Source: Defluviibacillus sp043739385
Lineage (GTDB): Bacteria > Pseudomonadota > Gammaproteobacteria > Burkholderiales > Burkholderiaceae_C
NCBI GenBank assembly: GCA_043739385.1
Contig: JAYUED010000050.1
Coordinates: 58,806 to 122,805 of the forward strand
DNA: 64,000 nt
Reading direction: 5' to 3'
This document shows positions 1 to 7,902 of this stretch, piece by piece. The translations under genes were made by a program, and so were the position numbers. Numbering within the stretch: the first letter of the stretch is position 1; each line of letters opens with the position of its first letter. The notes under the pieces were generated by a model that was given only the letters and a program-made list of their open reading frames with translations, was not told where the DNA came from and ran no database searches.

Positions 1-220
1 CCACGCTGTGGACATCGGACATCCACATGGCGAATACGCTGTAGGAGGACCACGTTTTTTTAGCCCCTGTAACGGGGGCTAAGTCTTCATTAATGAGCCG
101 TGTATCGGCTCCGGGTACGCCATGCAGTGTGTTTTTCATAAGAGCTACTGGTTGATAGGTGAGGATGAAGATCGGACGCAGGGGGAGAACGCGATAGTGC
201 TTCCATTTGCAAGAGTAATT
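1..220. other. Left edge, no assignable gene
   Basis: This 220-base stretch precedes the stop codon of the minus-strand permease. A plus-strand frame ends at a TAG at 42-44 and could be the last 13 codons of a gene entering from the left, but that is too short to identify. A 6-bp hairpin at 62-80 has its T-run on the wrong side for a terminator on either strand. I see no convincing gene, RNA or promoter. Confidence 0.4.
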
Positions 221-1702
221 TCAGTGCCCCCCGTCTGCCTGCTTCGCGGCTTCAATCGTTTTCTCAAAACTGCCTGTGGAAGTTCCGTTAAAAAACAAGT
301 TCAACGTCACCGCCGCAACTGAGGCGAGCAAAATTCCCGATTCAATTAAGGGGTGCAGGCCATGTGGCATCCACTGCTTGAAGTTGGGTGCGATCAGCGG
401 GATCATGCCAATGCCAATTGACACCGCCACCACAAAACTGTTGTGCTTGTTGTGTTTGAAATCCACGCCAGCCAAGATGCGAATGCCGGTGGCCGCGACC
501 ATACCGAACATCACCAAGCCCGCACCGCCAAGTACGACGGTGGGCAGCGATTCCACCAGTGCCGCCATCTTGGGCAGCAACCCCAGCACAATCATGATGA
601 TGCCGCCTGTGACGCAGACGAAGCGGCTACGCACGCCAGTGACGCCCACCAAACCCACGTTTTGAGAAAAGCTGGTGTAAGGGAATGTGTTGAAAAACCC
701 GCCAATCAACGTGCCCAGACCATCGGTGCGCAGGCCACGGGACAAATCGGCTCGGTCAATCTTGCGCTCGGTCATGTCGCCCAGGGCCAAAAACATACCG
801 GTGGATTCGATCATCACCACAATCATTACCAAGCTCATGGTGATGATCAATATCGGATCAAACTGGGGCATGCCGAATTGCAGGGGAAGTACCAAACCAA
901 ACCACGCGGCATTCCCGACTTTCTCGAAAGTCATCATGCCCATGGCGATCGCGACCAAGCTGCCGATGAGGATGCCCAAGAGTACTGAGATGTTGCTAAT
1001 GAAGCCCTTGGTGTATTTGGCAATTAGCAAAATTGACACGAGCACAACGGCCGATACAAAAAGGCCATCCAGCGGTGCATATTTGGGGTTGGGTAATAAA
1101 CTGACGATAGCCATGCCTTTGGGCATAGCAGGTACCCCAGATGCACCCAAAGCGGCCACATCAGCCATCCATTTACTGTGTTCCGGGTTAACGATGCTGG
1201 GGGCTGTGGGGCCAAATGGATTGCCAAAAATCCAGTTGATACCGATGCGCATCAGGCTGATACCGATCACCGCGATGATGGTGCCTGTGACCACTGGAGG
1301 GAAGAAGCGCAGCAGACGACTAACCAGTGGCGCAATCAGAATCGACACCAAACCTGCCCCGATGATGGAGCCAAATATCAGCTGTGCGCCCACTATGCCT
1401 GTCGATGTGTTGGCAATTGCGAGCATTGGTGCAACAGACGCGAATGTCACACCCATCATCACAGGCAAGCGGATGCCAAACCACTGTGTTACGCCCAGCG
1501 ACTGGATTAGGGTGGCAATGCCACAGCAGAACAAGTCTGCGGAGATCAGCATGGACACCTGCTCGGGTGACAGCTTGAGTGCCCGCCCCACGATGAGTGG
1601 CACGGCGACGGCACCGGCGTACATCACCATCACATGCTGTAGACCTAAAGCGGCGAGCTTGCCTGTAGGCAAGCGTTCGTCAACGGGATGAACGATGGAC
1701 AT
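221..1702 (-). CDS. NCS2-family purine (xanthine/urate-type) permease
   Basis: This is a 493-residue polytopic inner-membrane protein of the nucleobase:cation symporter-2 family, which imports xanthine, urate or uracil with protons or sodium. The chain is hydrophobic throughout. It carries the family pattern QxxGxT near residues 70-90 (QSLGVTQWFGIRLPVMMGVT) and the segment PYTSFSQNVGLVGVTGVRSR near residue 350, which is typical of xanthine/urate carriers. Length is normal for the family. I chose the ATG at 1702 because CCAGGAG lies 7-8 bases upstream; the longer frame to 1759 has no such site. A TGTATACA dyad about 100 bases upstream (1803-1818) matches sites before uraH and puuD, which points to urate or xanthine as substrate (inference). 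It is separated from the purine catabolic genes by about 16 kb of unrelated genes. Confidence 0.9.
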   Translation of the reverse strand: MSIVHPVDERLPTGKLAALGLQHVMVMYAGAVAVPLIVGRALKLSPEQVSMLISADLFCCGIATLIQSLGVTQWFGIRLPVMMGVTFASVAPMLAIANTSTGIVGAQLIFGSIIGAGLVSILIAPLVSRLLRFFPPVVTGTIIAVIGISLMRIGINWIFGNPFGPTAPSIVNPEHSKWMADVAALGASGVPAMPKGMAIVSLLPNPKYAPLDGLFVSAVVLVSILLIAKYTKGFISNISVLLGILIGSLVAIAMGMMTFEKVGNAAWFGLVLPLQFGMPQFDPILIITMSLVMIVVMIESTGMFLALGDMTERKIDRADLSRGLRTDGLGTLIGGFFNTFPYTSFSQNVGLVGVTGVRSRFVCVTGGIIMIVLGLLPKMAALVESLPTVVLGGAGLVMFGMVAATGIRILAGVDFKHNKHNSFVVAVSIGIGMIPLIAPNFKQWMPHGLHPLIESGILLASVAAVTLNLFFNGTSTGSFEKTIEAAKQADGGH

Positions 1703-1802
1703 CAATGAACTCCTGGAGATGTGAATGCACTGTGGATGCACGGAAGGAAAAAATTGCAAAACAGATCAGCAGTACGCATATTGAATGCCAAACTGCGCAC
1801 AT

Positions 1803-1818
1803 ATTTTGTATACACTTT
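1803..1818. promoter_or_regulatory. TGTATACA operator, permease copy
   Basis: The 16 bases ATTTTGTATACACTTT contain the perfect 8-bp palindrome TGTATACA. The same 16 bases recur at 25028-25043 before puuD, and a fully symmetric version lies at 23044-23059 between gntR and uraH. It sits about 100 bases upstream of the permease start. I infer a GntR/FCD operator; binding is not shown by the sequence. Confidence 0.7.
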
Positions 1819-1933
1819 CGTGAATTTTGGTGCAAATCAGGAGATATGCTTAGCGGGGTAAACCCGTCATCGTCATCGTTTTGTAATAGTTCGCACCAAG
1901 TTGGTTCTTTGGTCAGCTATGCCGGAGGCCCGG

Positions 1934-2641
1934 TTATATTCCGTTGCTATTAAGCGTGACGATGCCTTGGCGCGTGTGCAAGGTGGCGGCGATGTTGGCG
2001 GGACCAGTTTCAACGGCAATATCTGTGAGGCCGATGGCTGCGTAAGCAGCTTGCAGCAGGTCACCTCTAGGGTGCGTGACGGTGATGCTTTGCAGCGAAA
2101 CGCCCGATCGTGGCAAGCTGTTCCTAGGGTGCAGGCGCAGCGGTTCAGCCGCATCCGGCTTGCCCCATTGGATCAAAGTGGGCAGCGTGCCATTGAACAG
2201 CCGTTGCCCATCCTCACGCACGGTGATCTGCCATTGCAGCAAACCTTTGCGAGAGTGGCGGTTGGCCAGCGCTGCGGGCCCGCGGTCTATGTCCAGTGCT
2301 TTCAAGGCGGCGCAAGCCGCCTGAATGTCGCTGGTATTCGCTACAAAATGAACCAAGCGCGGCTCGCTAGCAACCGCCGCCTGTTGTGCCTCATCATCCA
2401 TATCGAACCAGCGCTTAGCAGTTGCTGTTGCGGAACGGGTTGCTTCTGGATTAATAGCAATTATTTCCAGATAAGCCAGGGGGTTGGCGGGTGTCGCGAT
2501 CTTGAACAATCGGTTGTGCGTGCCATACAGTGCGTGTTCACCGCCTGGGCCTGGCGTGATGCCCATTTTGGCTTCACACCACTGCACGCCAAGCTCCAGC
2601 GTTTGCGCAACGACGACTAGGTGATCAATTTGTGTTTTCAT
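1934..2641 (-). CDS. VOC-superfamily (glyoxalase-like domain) protein
   Basis: A 235-residue protein whose N-terminus (MKTQIDHLVVVAQTLELGVQ) has the beta-strand and helix opening of the vicinal oxygen chelate fold. It matches the larger glyoxalase-like domain type that spans two VOC modules: module one covers roughly residues 4-120, and the second repeat starts near residue 160 (SLQSITVTHPRG). No substrate can be named; family members include metal-dependent isomerases, dioxygenases and resistance proteins. It is transcribed in the same direction as the MDR oxidoreductase upstream, with about 80 bases between them, so they may share a transcript. The ATG at 2641 is the only sensible start. 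Confidence 0.75.
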   Translation of the reverse strand: MKTQIDHLVVVAQTLELGVQWCEAKMGITPGPGGEHALYGTHNRLFKIATPANPLAYLEIIAINPEATRSATATAKRWFDMDDEAQQAAVASEPRLVHFVANTSDIQAACAALKALDIDRGPAALANRHSRKGLLQWQITVREDGQRLFNGTLPTLIQWGKPDAAEPLRLHPRNSLPRSGVSLQSITVTHPRGDLLQAAYAAIGLTDIAVETGPANIAATLHTRQGIVTLNSNGI

Positions 2642-2719
2642 GGACTGACCATAACACCCACAGCAAACCCGCTTTCACATTCACATCCACCGATGATTCC
2701 CAGCCTGTTTCAGAACGTC

Positions 2720-3871
2720 TTACTGCGCCAAACCGCGCGTTGGGTTAACCAGTAGCTTCGTTCCTGTGGCCCGCAAACCATACAGGGCTATGGCGTCCAG
2801 CTGCAGCATTTCTGCCAAAGAAATTTCTTTGGAATATGTGCTGGCAAACGTAGTTTTTATTTCTGCTGCGACCCGCGTCTTTAGGGCTTGCACGGCAACA
2901 GGACCGATACGCTGCAAAAAGGGGAACATCAACCAACCGCCCATGCCCCAGGCCATGCCGAAACCCCTTTGGAATTCGGTAGGGCGCGTGTCCAGGCCGC
3001 CGTACAGGTAGACCTGTTTGTGGGTGGATGAGCCGTAGCGGCTGTATTCCTTGGCGGTGCGGTTGATGGCTATTTCCATCGCGTTCAAGATTTGACCTGC
3101 CAACTTACCGCCGCCAGTGGCGTCAAAGGCGAGGGTGGCGCCGGTTGCGACCAGCGCTTGCGTCAGATCTTCCATGAAGGTGGGTGCGCTGGAGTTACAG
3201 ACGTACTTGGCACCGAGCGCACGCAGCAGTGCTTCTTGCTCGGGTTTGCGCACGATGTTGACTAACTGAATGTCGTCCTTTAGACAAAGTTTATGCAACA
3301 TTTGACCTAGGTTGGATGCTGCAGCGGTGTGTACCAACGCGGTATGGCCTTCGCTTCGCATCGTCTCGACCATGCCCAGCGCTGTCAGCGGGTTGACGAA
3401 GCTCGATGCACCCTCTGCTGGCGTGACTTGATCAGGCAACACCAGGCACATATCGGGCTTGACGCTACGGTATTGCGCGTACATTGCGCCACCCAGCGCT
3501 GCCACGGTTTTGCCCAATAAGGCTTGCGCAGCGGGGAACGTACCTGCTGCAATGACGACACCCGCGCCTTCGTTGCCTGCAGGCAGCGATTGGCCGAGGC
3601 GACCTGCCATGGCTTTCATCAATGCCTCAGGGATTCGTGCGGAGATGGCCGGATGGCTGACCGTGCCGTGAGCCTGAGCCGTGGTCATGTCCGCCGTACC
3701 AAACAGCAAGCCAATGTCAGAGGGGTTGATAGGGGCCGCTTCAATGCGAATCACGACTTCGTCAGGTGCGGGTTGGGGAAAGGGTTCATCAACCAGCGAG
3801 AGTTCCAGTGTGCCTGTTGGTGTGACGAGGCTACGAAGCTGAAGGCCCGTGTGGGGGTGTGTAGCGGACAT
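2720..3871 (-). CDS. MDR-superfamily zinc-binding-dehydrogenase-like oxidoreductase
   Basis: A 383-residue medium-chain dehydrogenase/reductase. The N-terminal GroES-like half contains EAAPINPSDIGLLFG and PAGNEGAGVV, as in quinone/enoyl reductases. The Rossmann half starts near residue 165 (ALVHTAAASNLGQML), and AFDATGGGKLAGQ follows. Zinc-ligand cysteines and histidines of classical alcohol dehydrogenases are absent, so an NADPH-dependent quinone or enoyl reductase activity is likelier; the substrate is unknown. The ATG at 3871 has GGAGCC about 6 bases upstream. A strong dyad (3904-3928) sits 33 bases upstream of the start and suggests control by a repressor. Confidence 0.8.
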   Translation of the reverse strand: MSATHPHTGLQLRSLVTPTGTLELSLVDEPFPQPAPDEVVIRIEAAPINPSDIGLLFGTADMTTAQAHGTVSHPAISARIPEALMKAMAGRLGQSLPAGNEGAGVVIAAGTFPAAQALLGKTVAALGGAMYAQYRSVKPDMCLVLPDQVTPAEGASSFVNPLTALGMVETMRSEGHTALVHTAAASNLGQMLHKLCLKDDIQLVNIVRKPEQEALLRALGAKYVCNSSAPTFMEDLTQALVATGATLAFDATGGGKLAGQILNAMEIAINRTAKEYSRYGSSTHKQVYLYGGLDTRPTEFQRGFGMAWGMGGWLMFPFLQRIGPVAVQALKTRVAAEIKTTFASTYSKEISLAEMLQLDAIALYGLRATGTKLLVNPTRGLAQ

Positions 3872-3903
3872 GTGAGGCTCCTATTCTTTTAGTTTAGTAT
3901 TGA

Positions 3904-3928
3904 TTGGTAAGAGCATACCGCTTACCAA
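3904..3928. promoter_or_regulatory. 25-bp dyad upstream of the MDR gene
   Basis: TTGGTAAG and CTTACCAA form a perfect 8-bp inverted repeat around a 9-base spacer. An additional half-site GGTAAG lies at 3934-3939. It fills the short gap between the lysR stop and the MDR start, in the position of a promoter-proximal operator for the MDR gene. The cognate regulator is unknown: the arrangement could fit TetR-type binding, or a LysR-type T-N11-A box (TTGGTAA-N11-TTACCAA). Confidence 0.6.
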
Positions 3929-3939
3929 GCTCTGGTAAG

Positions 3940-4851
3940 TCACCATTTACAACCCGCAAACTCTGCGCCACGCCCAAGCACAAAGTCCCGAAACGAGGAC
4001 CCTAAATCTGTCAGCACGGCATCGCGCCTGTGCAGCAGACACCAATCGAGCATCTTGGGCATGTCTTGAATATCCAACACCACCATCAGCCCTGCTACCA
4101 GCTCGATCTGAAACACATGAGCCGACATAAAACTGATCCCCATGCCGACCATCACCGCCTGCTTGATGGTCTCGTTGCCTGAAAGCTCCATCGACAGGTT
4201 TACCTGTAGCGACTGGGCTTGCAACAGGTGATCTAAAAACTGACGGGTTGCGGAGCCCGGCTCGCGGAATATAAAGTCTTCAGTGCGTAAATCTTCCCAT
4301 CGCAGCTGTTGCTTAGTGGCCAGTGGATGCTGGGGGTGCGCCACGATGCAGTGCGGGTGGCGGGCGAAGGTTTCCGCTTCAATATCTGCCTCACTTGGGG
4401 GGTAGCCTCCAATCGCGACATCAAGCTGGTGGTCTTGTAGCATGGCCAAAATTGTGTCTCTCCGCTCCACCGTGAGTTTGAAGCGGATACCGGGGTGCTG
4501 TGCCTTGAAGGCCATCAGCAGCGCGGGCGCAAAGTAGTGCGCTGTGGGTACAACGCCCAAGTGCAAAAGCCCCCCCTCACCGCTACGGCTGGCGGCCATG
4601 GCTTCGTCTGCAATGCGCACTTGGTCGAGGATACGGCGGGTATGGCGCAGCAGAGCTTCGCCGATCGGGCTAAGCACCATGCGTCTGCCGGTTTTAATGA
4701 ACAGCGGCTGGCCCGCGTCTTCTTGCAGCTGGCCGATTTGCATGGACACTGCGGGCTGTGTCAGGTGCAGTTGCTCAGCAGCGCGCGAGTAGCTCAAGGA
4801 CGTGGCTACGGCTTCAAAGATGCGCAGCTGGCGCAGGGTGGTATTTTTCAT
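3940..4851 (-). CDS. LysR-family regulator, CbbR-like
   Basis: A 303-residue LysR-type regulator. Residues 1-60 form the winged helix-turn-helix (RIFEAVATSLSYSRAAEQLH then LTQPAVSMQIGQLQ); the remainder is the periplasmic-binding-protein-like effector domain. GNETIKQAVMVGMGISF near residue 225 is the arrangement found in CbbR-like members. No Calvin-cycle gene is in the window; the gene diverges from a sugar operon, so it probably controls that operon (inference). I prefer the ATG at 4851 over the TTG at 4860 because a second, degenerate copy of this gene's 5' end (9731-9838) keeps the same MKNT start. A GGGTTTAACCC palindrome 15 bases upstream may be an autoregulatory site. Confidence 0.88.
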   Translation of the reverse strand: MKNTTLRQLRIFEAVATSLSYSRAAEQLHLTQPAVSMQIGQLQEDAGQPLFIKTGRRMVLSPIGEALLRHTRRILDQVRIADEAMAASRSGEGGLLHLGVVPTAHYFAPALLMAFKAQHPGIRFKLTVERRDTILAMLQDHQLDVAIGGYPPSEADIEAETFARHPHCIVAHPQHPLATKQQLRWEDLRTEDFIFREPGSATRQFLDHLLQAQSLQVNLSMELSGNETIKQAVMVGMGISFMSAHVFQIELVAGLMVVLDIQDMPKMLDWCLLHRRDAVLTDLGSSFRDFVLGRGAEFAGCKW

Positions 4852-4865
4852 GGTGGGCAAGTACA

Positions 4866-4876
4866 GGGTTTAACCC
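4866..4876. promoter_or_regulatory. GGGTTTAACCC palindrome next to lysR start
   Basis: GGGTT and AACCC flank a single T, 15 bases upstream of the lysR start codon. The same 11 bases occur at 9852-9862, 14 bases upstream of the lysR remnant. Its conservation in both otherwise diverged copies suggests a protein-binding or translational-control site. Confidence 0.45.
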
Positions 4877-5049
4877 GGAATTCAGGTATCCAGTGGTTGG
4901 AGAAATCGGTACGCTATTCCCAGGTTTGGGGGGGAGTTTCCCTTGGCTACACCGTTGTATTTCAGGTCTTGTAGGTACTAGGGACAGACTCATGCTGCAG
5001 CACGTTCAAAGTATAAATAAAACTTTGGAAAATCATAAATAAGTATAGG

Positions 5050-5078
5050 TTGCGGATATGTACACCCCTACCTAGACT
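5050..5078 (+). promoter_or_regulatory. Candidate sigma-70 promoter of sugar operon 1
   Basis: TTGCGG and TAGACT are separated by exactly 17 bases. The homologous promoter of operon 2 has TTGTGA, 17 bases, TAGACT. Conservation in the duplicated segment supports function. The AATCAT-AATAAG block just upstream (about 5031-5042) is conserved too and is the best candidate for LysR activator contact. Confidence 0.55.
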
Positions 5079-5165
5079 TGCATCCATCGAAACCCGACCA
5101 AAGGTAATGCAACCTCTGATCTGAAGTTGTAATTACAGAGCATTTCAAACTACATAGAGGTAAGC

Positions 5166-5897
5166 ATGCAACAAAATTTAAGCGGTAAGGTCGCCTTCAT
5201 CACAGGCGCGAGTTCAGGTATTGGGCGTGCTTTGGCACACACTTTGGCAGGGCAGGGTATGCGTCTGGCGTTGGTCGCTCGCTCTCGGGAGCGGCTTGAG
5301 TCCGTGAAAGCAGAGCTGCCAGGGTGTGATGTCAATGTCTTTGCCGTCGATTTAGCGGTGCCAGGGGCGACCGAGCGTGCAATTTTGGCGGCAGAGCAGC
5401 ATTTTGGAAAAATCGATGTTTTGCTCGCAAATGCTGGCTTGTACGTTGCCGGCGACGTGGTTGATGGTGATACAACCGCTTTTGACAGCATGATTGCTAT
5501 CAACGTCAACAGCGTCATACACAGTGTCCGAGCGGTGCTGCTGGGAATGATGAAACGCGGCTCGGGCGACATCATTGTCACCAGCTCTATTTCCGGTCAT
5601 CAGGCCCTCCATTGGGAACCGGTCTATAGCGCAACCAAACACGCAGTTCAGGCTTTTGTGCATGGAATGCGACGCCAAGCTGCCCCCCATGGTGTACGCG
5701 TCGGTGCCATTGCGCCAGGGATCGTGTTGAACGAACTATGGGGGTATAGCGATAAATCGGTTATTGAAGCAAAAGTGAAAGCACGAGAAGGCCTCCGGTC
5801 CGAAGACGTGGCAGAAGCGATTCTGTTTATGTTGACCCGGCCTGCCAATGTGACCATTCGTGACCTCGTTATCTTGCCGCAAAACCAAGATATTTAA
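5166..5897 (+). CDS. rbtD: SDR oxidoreductase, ribitol 2-dehydrogenase-like
   Basis: A 243-residue short-chain dehydrogenase. TGASSGIG near residue 14 is the dinucleotide-binding motif, LLANAG follows near residue 88, and the catalytic Ser (TSSISG) and YSATK Tyr-Lys pair lie near residues 140-160. The stretches WEPVYSATKHAVQAFVHGMR, GVRVGAIAPG and the C-terminal NVTIRDLVILP closely resemble enterobacterial ribitol dehydrogenase RbtD as I recall it, so oxidation of ribitol or a related pentitol to a ketose with NAD is the best guess. It is the first gene of a four-gene operon with a CUT2 sugar ABC importer, starting 88 bases after the candidate -10. A weak AGAGGTA ribosome site precedes the ATG. 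Substrate specificity cannot be fixed from sequence alone. Confidence 0.75.
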   Translation: MQQNLSGKVAFITGASSGIGRALAHTLAGQGMRLALVARSRERLESVKAELPGCDVNVFAVDLAVPGATERAILAAEQHFGKIDVLLANAGLYVAGDVVDGDTTAFDSMIAINVNSVIHSVRAVLLGMMKRGSGDIIVTSSISGHQALHWEPVYSATKHAVQAFVHGMRRQAAPHGVRVGAIAPGIVLNELWGYSDKSVIEAKVKAREGLRSEDVAEAILFMLTRPANVTIRDLVILPQNQDI

Positions 5898-5915
5898 CTT
5901 TTTAAAAGTTACGCC

Positions 5916-6917
5916 ATGAGCAACATTACCAGTGCAGCGCCAAGTCCCAAAGCCCGTGCGGGTTTTTTGGCTTGGATTTTGAAATCCAGAGAGACCGGTA
6001 TCATCGGCGCGCTGTTGATCATGGTCGTTGCATTGGCGATCTTTGCGCCCAACTTTGCCAGTGCCGACAACCTGCTGAACGTCGCGCGCAACCTCTCGTT
6101 TGTCGGCGTCGTGGTGTTGGGTCAGGCCCTTGTCATGATCACCGGCGGTATCGATTTGTCCGTGGGTAGTGTTTGGGGGCTGGCGGCCGTTGCCTCTGCC
6201 GCCATGATGCAGGCAGGCATGGGAGGCATTCCCGCTTGCGCGGTTACCCTCCTGATTGCGGCGGCCGTTGGCCTGTTCAATGGGCTTTGCGTGACCAAGC
6301 TTCGCATGCCGCCTTTTGTGCCCACACTGGCCACCTTGAGCATTGCCCGTGCGCTCGCGCTCATCATTACCCGCGGCAAAGCCGTTGACGGATTTCGGCC
6401 CGATGGGGATGCGTTCTTTGCCCTCGGCGGTGGCGATATCCTGGGGTTGCCTACCCCCTTTCTGATCTTCGTTGCCTTGTCGATCATTGTCGGCATCGTG
6501 CTTAAACGCACTGTTTATGGTCGGCAACTTTATGCCGTGGGCGGCAATGAAAGAGCCGCCATGCTGACGGGGCTCAATGTCGATCGCCTGAAGGTCAGTG
6601 TCTACGTTATATCGTCGGTTTTGGCCGGACTTGCCGGCCTCATGGAAGTCAGCTATTTGTCCTCTGCGATTTCAAACCAGGGGGCTGGCAAGGAGCTGAG
6701 TGTTATTGCAGCAGCCGTCATCGGCGGCACCAATCTGAGTGGCGGTGGAGGCTCCGTGATTGGCGTTTTTGTTGGCGCGATGATTCTCGAAGTCCTAAGA
6801 AACGGACTTGTCCTGCTCGGTACTGACGCCTACTGGCAAGGGGTCTTTGTTGGGTCAGTCATTGTCATTGCTGTATTCATAGATCAGCTCAGAAAAGGCG
6901 TCTGGCGACGTCGTTAA
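5916..6917 (+). CDS. CUT2 sugar ABC transporter permease (RbsC-like)
   Basis: A 333-residue inner-membrane permease of the ribose/xylose/galactose class. Family signatures are MITGGIDLSVGSVWGLAA near residue 70, the EAA-like loop GLNVDRLKVSVYVISSVLAG near residue 215, and AAVIGGTNLSGGGGS near residue 265. It forms the translocation pore for the sugar or sugar alcohol delivered by the binding protein encoded next. It lies 18 bases after the dehydrogenase stop, in the same operon. Length is usual for the family. Confidence 0.88.
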   Translation: MSNITSAAPSPKARAGFLAWILKSRETGIIGALLIMVVALAIFAPNFASADNLLNVARNLSFVGVVVLGQALVMITGGIDLSVGSVWGLAAVASAAMMQAGMGGIPACAVTLLIAAAVGLFNGLCVTKLRMPPFVPTLATLSIARALALIITRGKAVDGFRPDGDAFFALGGGDILGLPTPFLIFVALSIIVGIVLKRTVYGRQLYAVGGNERAAMLTGLNVDRLKVSVYVISSVLAGLAGLMEVSYLSSAISNQGAGKELSVIAAAVIGGTNLSGGGGSVIGVFVGAMILEVLRNGLVLLGTDAYWQGVFVGSVIVIAVFIDQLRKGVWRRR

Positions 6918-6949
6918 ATTTAGTTTTCACCACAACCCTAAAGGAAAAT

Positions 6950-7897
6950 ATGAAATCCACAGTAATTTTTGCCGTAGCTGCTTCTGTTTTTGGATTTGGG
7001 ATTGGCGGGACCGCCCAAGCTGCCGACAAACCGATATACGCCCTCGTCGCAAAGGCGCTTGGCGTGCCGTTCTACGCCGATGCGGAAAGAGGTTGCAAGG
7101 AAGAAGCAGCCAAAATCGGCGCTGAATGCTTGTTTACCGGCCCGGCCCAGACGGACGATGCTGAACAAGCTCGCGTTGTGCGCGACCTCATTACCCGCAA
7201 GGTGGCCGGTCTTTCCATATCTGTGGCCAATCCGGCTTCAATGAGTGAAGTGATCAGCTTGGCAGTGTCTAAAAACATCCCGGTCGTTACGTTCGACGCG
7301 GATGCACCGCAGTCGAAGCGCGCTGGTTACATCGGAACCAATAACGAGGTCGGTGGCGCGTCGGCTGGTGAATCGTTCGTTAAATCGCTTCCCAATGGCG
7401 GGACTTACGCCATGATCACTGGCGGTTTGGCGGCGAATAATCTCAACGACCGTATTAAAGGCTTCAAGTCTAAACTTGGCGGTAATTTCAAGGAGATCTC
7501 GGGTTCTCCTTTTGCCTCCAACGACGATACCAGCGTAGCGGTGCAATTGGTTCAGGAAATCCTTACCAAGAATCCCAATATCGACGGCATATTTTTTGTC
7601 GGAGGCTGGGCGATGTTTGCGCCGGAAGCCTATAAGCGCGCATTGGCAGGTAAAGTGACTGCGCTCAAATCCGGCAAGTTGGTGATCGTGTCGTTCGACA
7701 CCTTGCCAGCGCAGATCAAGCTTCTGAAGGAAGGTTACGTGACCACGCTGGTCGGCCAGCGGCCGTTGAAAATGGGTATCGAATCTATCAAGCAACTTGA
7801 CACCCTTTCCAAGGGCGGAAAAGTTCCGGCACTGACCGACACGGGCGTCGATATTGTCGATGCGTCCAACGTCGAAAAATTTGCCCCTAGTAAGTAA
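6950..7897 (+). CDS. Periplasmic sugar-binding protein (RbsB/peripla_BP_4 type)
   Basis: A 315-residue precursor with a Sec signal peptide (hydrophobic stretch VIFAVAASVFGFGIGG, probable cleavage after TAQA). The mature part has the two-lobed sugar-binding fold, with GYIGTNNEVGGASAGE near residue 120 and VIVSFDTLPAQI near residue 245. It captures the substrate for the flanking permease and ATPase. Its position between permease and ATPase differs from the second importer (ATPase, permease, binding protein), so the two transport operons are not a simple recent duplication. AAAGGAAA precedes the ATG by about 5 bases. Confidence 0.87.
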   Translation: MKSTVIFAVAASVFGFGIGGTAQAADKPIYALVAKALGVPFYADAERGCKEEAAKIGAECLFTGPAQTDDAEQARVVRDLITRKVAGLSISVANPASMSEVISLAVSKNIPVVTFDADAPQSKRAGYIGTNNEVGGASAGESFVKSLPNGGTYAMITGGLAANNLNDRIKGFKSKLGGNFKEISGSPFASNDDTSVAVQLVQEILTKNPNIDGIFFVGGWAMFAPEAYKRALAGKVTALKSGKLVIVSFDTLPAQIKLLKEGYVTTLVGQRPLKMGIESIKQLDTLSKGGKVPALTDTGVDIVDASNVEKFAPSK

Positions 7898-7902
7898 TCA
7901 AT

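Larger units (their letters stand above)
4790..5080. repeat. Copy A of duplicated lysR-5'/promoter segment
   Basis: This segment covers the first codons of lysR and the whole divergent promoter region. A diverged copy lies at 9779-10065. Shared blocks include ACAGGGTTTAACCCGGAATT at 4863-4882 (identical in both), GAGTTTCCCTT, TGTATTTCAGG, AAAACTTTG, AATCAT then AATAAG, ATATGTACACCC and CCTAGACTTG. The order and spacing of the blocks are the same. The distance from the GGGTTTAACCC palindrome to the -10 hexamer is 207 bases here and 206 in copy B. The 4852-5165 stretch holds no other gene. Confidence 0.85.

Noticed and set aside
62..80. AGCCCC/GGGGCT hairpin next to a T-run
   Set aside because: The T-run precedes the hairpin on the plus strand and reads as A on the minus strand, so it is not a rho-independent terminator.
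687..1691. 334-codon plus-strand frame
   Set aside because: It lies opposite the NCS2 permease and its translation has no family features; it is an antisense shadow.
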